From Poriferisodalis sp965198245 (lineage in GTDB: Bacteria; Actinomycetota; Acidimicrobiia; Acidimicrobiales; Poriferisodalaceae), in assembly GCF_965198245.1 (NCBI RefSeq), contig NZ_OZ240249.1, forward strand, positions 4,030,001 to 4,094,000: a DNA stretch of 64,000 nt, written 5' to 3'. The notes beneath the pieces are model-generated. The model did no database searches. It had not been told where the DNA came from and worked only from the letters and a program-made list of their open reading frames with translations. The number at the start of each line of letters is the position of its first letter. The first letter of the stretch is position 1. The position numbers and the translations under genes were made by a program. Positions 63,201 through 64,000 of the stretch are shown piece after piece.

Positions 63201-64000
63201 GGTCACCCCCGCAGGCAGCGTCGCCCCGAACCCCAGCTCCACGCTCTCGTCGTCATCGTCCATGGTGTCGGCGGTCGCGGCGAACGTGAACGACTTGACC
63301 GTCTCGCCCGCCCCGAACGACACGCTCGCGGGCACCCCCGAATAGTCATCGCCCGTCGCGCCGCCCCGGCCGGTCGCAGTGATCGGCACCACCACGGCGC
63401 GCTCAGGCGCCGCCGACAAGGTCACCGTCACCTCCGCCTCGTGCTCGCTGACCGCCGCCGTAGACACGTCATCGCTCTCGGCCACGCTGTAAGAGCCCGC
63501 ACCGAAGCTCACCGACACCGCCGGGTCGTCGTCATCGACGATCGACACCACAGACGCGTCGAGGCTGCCCGCGGACACCCCCGCCGGCAAAGCCCCCAGC
63601 CCCAGCAGCACCGACTCGTCGTCGTCGTCCACGGTGTCCGCGGTCGCCGTGAACGTGAACGACTTGACCGTCTCGCCCGCCCCGAACGACACGCTCGCGG
63701 GCACACCCGAATAGTCCCCAGCCGACGCGCCGCCCTGGCCGGTCGCAGTGATCGGCACCACCACGGCGCGCTCAGGCGCCGCCGACAAGGTCACCGTCAC
63801 CGCCGCCTCGTGCTCGCTGACCGCCGCCGTGGACACGTCATCGCTCTCGGCCACGCTGTAAGAGCCCGCACCGAAGCTCACCGACACCGCCGGCACGTCG
63901 TCATCGACGATCGAGATCGTCGAGGTGTCGGGCGTGCCCTTGGTCATGCCCTCAGGCAGCGTCGCCCCGAACGTCAGCTTCACGCTCTCGTCGTCATCGT
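54222..64000 (-). CDS. Giant Calx-beta-repeat surface protein with cell-wall-binding repeats (5' end outside window)
   Basis: Only the C-terminal part (about 3,260 residues) is in the window. The frame is open to the right edge. It consists of one partial and 24 complete Calx-beta-like repeats of about 114 or 123 residues, each with a DYSGVPASVSF strand and a Ca2+-binding-type acidic end (SIVDDDD). After a Pro/Asp-rich linker (about 55200-55320) come three cell-wall-binding type 2 (CWB2) repeats, recognisable by NPPTIIVADGWRPPDTALAA, ILIGGTSAIS and RISGATRIETA. It ends 18 residues after the last CWB2 motif. It is a calcium-dependent adhesin or S-layer-like filament by analogy. Confidence 0.9.
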   Translation of the reverse strand, partial: DDDESVKLTFGATLPEGMTKGTPDTSTISIVDDDVPAVSVSFGAGSYSVAESDDVSTAAVSEHEAAVTVTLSAAPERAVVVPITATGQGGASAGDYSGVPASVSFGAGETVKSFTFTATADTVDDDDESVLLGLGALPAGVSAGSLDASVVSIVDDDDPAVSVSFGAGSYSVAESDDVSTAAVSEHEAEVTVTLSAAPERAVVVPITATGRGGATGDDYSGVPASVSFGAGETVKSFTFAATADTMDDDDESVELGFGATLPAGVTAGSVDESVVSIVDDDVPAVTVSFGAASYSVAESDDVSTAAVSEHEATVTVTLSAAPERTVVVPITATGQGGASGDDYSGVPASVSFGAGETVKSFTFAATADGLDDDDESVLLGLGALPAGVAAGSPDAAAVSIVDDDDPAVTVSFGAASYSADEGDTAVVTVRLSAAPERAVVVPITVTGQGGVSAGDYSGVPASVSFGAAETVKSFTFTATADDVDDDDESVKLTFGATLPAGVTRGTVDTSTISIVDDDDPAVSVSFGAVSYSVAESDDVSTAAVSEHEAEVTVTLSAAPERTVVVPITATGQGGASGDDYSGVPASVTFAAQDTSVSFTFAATADDLDDDDESVLLGLGALPAGVAAGSPDAATVSIVDDDDPAVTVRFGAAGYSADEGDTAVVTVRLSAAPERAVVVPITATGQGGVSAGDYSGVPASVSFGAAETSKSFTFTATADDVDDDGESVKLGFGSLPAGVTEGSPDESVVSISDDDVPTVSVSFGASSYSVAESDDVSTAAVSEHEAEVTVTLSAAPERAVTVPITVSGQGGASGDDYSGVPASVSFGAEDTSVSFTFAATADTVDDDDESVLLGLGALPEGVSAGSVDASTISIVDDDVPALSVSFGAGSYSVAESDDVSTAAVSEHEAEVTVTLSAAPERTVVVPITATGQGGASGDDYSGVPASVTFAAEDTSVSFTFTAAADSVDDDDESVLLGLGALPEGVSAGSVDASTISIVDDDVPAVSVSFGAGSYSVAESDDVSTAAVSEHEAEVTVTLSAAPERTVVVPITATGQGGASGDDYSGVPASVTFAAEDTSVSFTFAAAADSVDDDDESVKLTFGATLPAGVTRGTPDTATISIVDDDDPAVSVSFGAVSYSVAESDDVSTAAVSEHEAVVTVTLSAAPERTVVVPITVSNQGGASAGDYSGVPASVSFGAGETVKSFTFTAAADTVDDDDESVLLGFGALPDGVAEGTVDESVISIVDDDDPAVTVSFGAGSYSVAESDDVSTAAVSEHEATVTVTLSAAPERTVVVPITATGQGGASGDDYSGVPASVSFGAGETVKSFTFTATADDLDDDDESVLLGLGALPAGVSAGSPDAAAVSIVDDDDPAVTVSFGAASYSADEGDTAVVTVRLSAAPERVVVVPITATGQGGATAGDYSGVPASVTFAAEDTSVSFTFTATADSVDDDDESVLLGFGALPAGVSAGTVDESTVSISDDDVPTVSVSFGAGSYSAAEGDSVTVVVELHKDPERTVVVPITTTDQGGASGDDYSGVPASVSFGAAETVKSFTFTATADSVDDDDESVKLGFGATLPAGVTRGTVDTSTISIVDDDDPAVSVSFGAVSYSVAESDDVSTAAVSEHEAEVTVTLSAAPERTVVVPITATGQGGASGDDYSGVPASVSFAAEDTSVSFTFAATADDVDDDDESVLLGFGALPDGVAEGSVDTATVSIVDDDVPAVSVSFGAVSYSVAESDDVSTAAVSEHEAVVTVTLSAAPERTVVVPITVSGQGGASGDDYSGVPASVSFGAEDTSVSFTFAAAADSVDDDDESVLLGFGALPEGVAAGSPDESVVSIVDDDVPAVSVSFGAGSYSVAESDDVSTAAVSEHEATVTVTLSAAPERTVVVPITVSGQGGASGDDYSGVPASVTFAAEDTSVSFTFTATADGLDDDDESVELTFGATLPAGVTKGSVDAATVSIVDDDDPAVTVSFGAASYSADEGDTAVVTVRLSVAPERAVVVPITVTGQGGVSAGDDYSGVPASVSFGAEDTSVSFTFAATADSVDDDDESVLLGFGSLPAGVSAGTVDESTVSITDDDDPAVTVRFGAAGYSADEGGTAVVTVRLSVAPERTVVVPITATGQGGASGDDYSGVPASVSFGAEDTSVSFTFAAAADTVDDDDESVKLTFGATLPAGVTRGTVDTATISIVDDDVPAVSVSFGAASYSVAESDDVSTAAVSEHEAEVTVTLSAAPERAVTVPITATGQGGASGDDYSGVPASVTFAAEDTSVSFTFTATADDVDDDDESVLLGFGALPAGVTRGTVDTATISIVDDDVPAVSVSFGAGSYSVAESDDVSTAAVSEHEATVTVTLSAAPERTVTVPITATGQGGASGDDYSGVPASVTFGAGETVKSFTFAATADGLDDDDESVLLGFGALPAGVAEGSPDAATVTINDDDDPAVTVRFGAAGYSADEGDTAVVTVRLSAVPERAVVVPITVTGQGGVSAGDYSGVPASVSFGAAETSVSFTFTATADSVDDDGESVKLGFGSLPAGVTEGSPDESVVSISDDDVPTVSVSFGAGSYSAAEGDSVTVVVELHKDPERTVVVPITVTGQGGASGDDYSGVPASVSFGAGETVKSFTFTATADDVDDDGESVKLGFGSPLPAGVSTGTVDESVISIVDDDDPALTASFGAAGYSADEGGTAVVTVSLSVAPERTVVIPLTATDQGGASADDYSGVPASVTFAAAETSKSFTFAATADSVDDDGESVKLGFGAPLPAGVSTGTVDESVISIVDDDDPALTASFGAASYSVDEGDTVEVKVRLSVAPGRTVVLLLLKALGGGASADDYSGVPDIVSFAPGETVKSFTFAATADSLDDDDESVLLGFGALPTGVSTGTVDESVISIVDDDEASRPTTSFSSDPPNRNQPDDSKQPKDPVLDLPEWFGRESDKGTVMVVNGWRSPDIAVASVLGGIASGAVMLYTDGTEMSDVTQPVLSEYELDGACVVGGLAVISDTVHSTLRHKLGPDRVAWAYGLTRLETAAAVARQQLGEPDHANPPTIIVADGWRPPDTALAAVMAAQADNTAVLYSKDSKFSPAAIAVLRDYQPEQVILIGGTSAISNELHADVTAAAARARIERISGATRIETASLVARQRLGSPDSANPPTIIVANAWSPSDVGLAVVLAASMPHAVVLYVDADTMSPATASVVAEYGPERVTILGGEAAVGPAVEAAIRGALPAGAIVSRISGSTRAETAAAVAHDIFERFGNRM
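55324..64000 (-). repeat. Array of 24 complete Calx-beta-coding repeats in two length classes
   Basis: Counting SIVDDD boundaries gives 24 complete units and one partial unit at the window edge. Fourteen units are long (about 369 bp) and contain SVAESDDVSTAAVSEHEA. Ten are short (about 342 bp) and contain SADEGDT or a variant instead. From the C-terminus the short class predominates (last four units), whereas long units dominate toward the window edge. Very high nucleotide identity between units implies recent duplication or gene conversion. Confidence 0.9.

Noticed and set aside
55324..64000. CRISPR array
   Set aside because: The repeats are about 340-370 bp, adjacent and coding (Calx-beta units). 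There are no short repeats with unique spacers here or elsewhere in the window.

Overview
The window is a high-GC chromosomal segment, most likely from an actinobacterium of the class Acidimicrobiia or a close relative. This is an inference from F420-type luciferase-like oxidoreductase, cupredoxin and LprG-like lipoproteins with Thr/Ala/Pro linkers, a cell-wall-binding-repeat surface protein and the codon style. No rRNA, tRNA or CRISPR array was seen.

Positions 1-8,080 hold a SnoaL-like gene end, a polar amino-acid ABC transporter (permease and binding protein), a Phd/RelE-type toxin-antitoxin pair with a palindromic operator, and a two-gene cassette of unknown function whose second member carries a PD-(D/E)xK nuclease signature (3880-6170). 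The cassette lies between an intact and a decayed copy of the same SRPBCC gene. A TIR-domain gene follows. A truncated second copy of the SnoaL-like gene lies on the far side of the ABC genes.

Positions 8,280-24,720 are a defence island edged and interrupted by insertion sequences. An ISL3 element with an 8-bp target duplication sits in an older IS3 remnant. Next come a complete type I restriction-modification operon (hsdM-hsdS-hsdR) whose HsdR carries an extra C-terminal AlbA_2-like domain, an XRE-ImmA/IrrE plus PIN-domain pair, and, divergent from it, a ubiquitin-like operon (Ubl, E2-like, JAB/JAMM peptidase, E1/ThiF-like). The Ubl gene is split by a frameshift and the E2-like protein has no cysteine. 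A DUF4365-like gene is cut by an IS3 element that is itself split by an intact IS30 element.

Positions 24,770-38,630 are a catabolic and transport locus. The reverse-strand genes are aminotransferase, DHDPS-family lyase/aldolase, phosphotriesterase-family hydrolase, SDR, proline-racemase/hydroxyproline-epimerase and two Opp/Dpp ATPases. The forward-strand genes are the binding protein, two permeases, a second phosphotriesterase-family gene, an aldehyde dehydrogenase stub, a GntR/FCD regulator, a GDPD and a FAH stub. The palindrome AGTCGACT occurs at two promoter regions and is the probable operator of the GntR protein. The locus ends abruptly where the FAH stub is joined to a MazF tail.

Positions 38,700-54,060 carry mostly housekeeping or catabolic genes: an unknown protein, a frameshifted RDD membrane protein, a DAO-family oxidase, and an apparent operon of SDR, enolase-superfamily enzyme, gamma-butyrobetaine-hydroxylase-like dioxygenase, SDR and a racemase/decarboxylase-fold protein. 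These are followed by a YbaY-like lipoprotein, an MFS transporter, an LLM oxidoreductase, an enoyl-CoA hydratase, a cupredoxin and two paralogous lipoproteins. From 54,222 to the window end runs the 3' part of a giant surface protein with 24 complete Calx-beta-like repeats and three C-terminal cell-wall-binding type 2 repeats.
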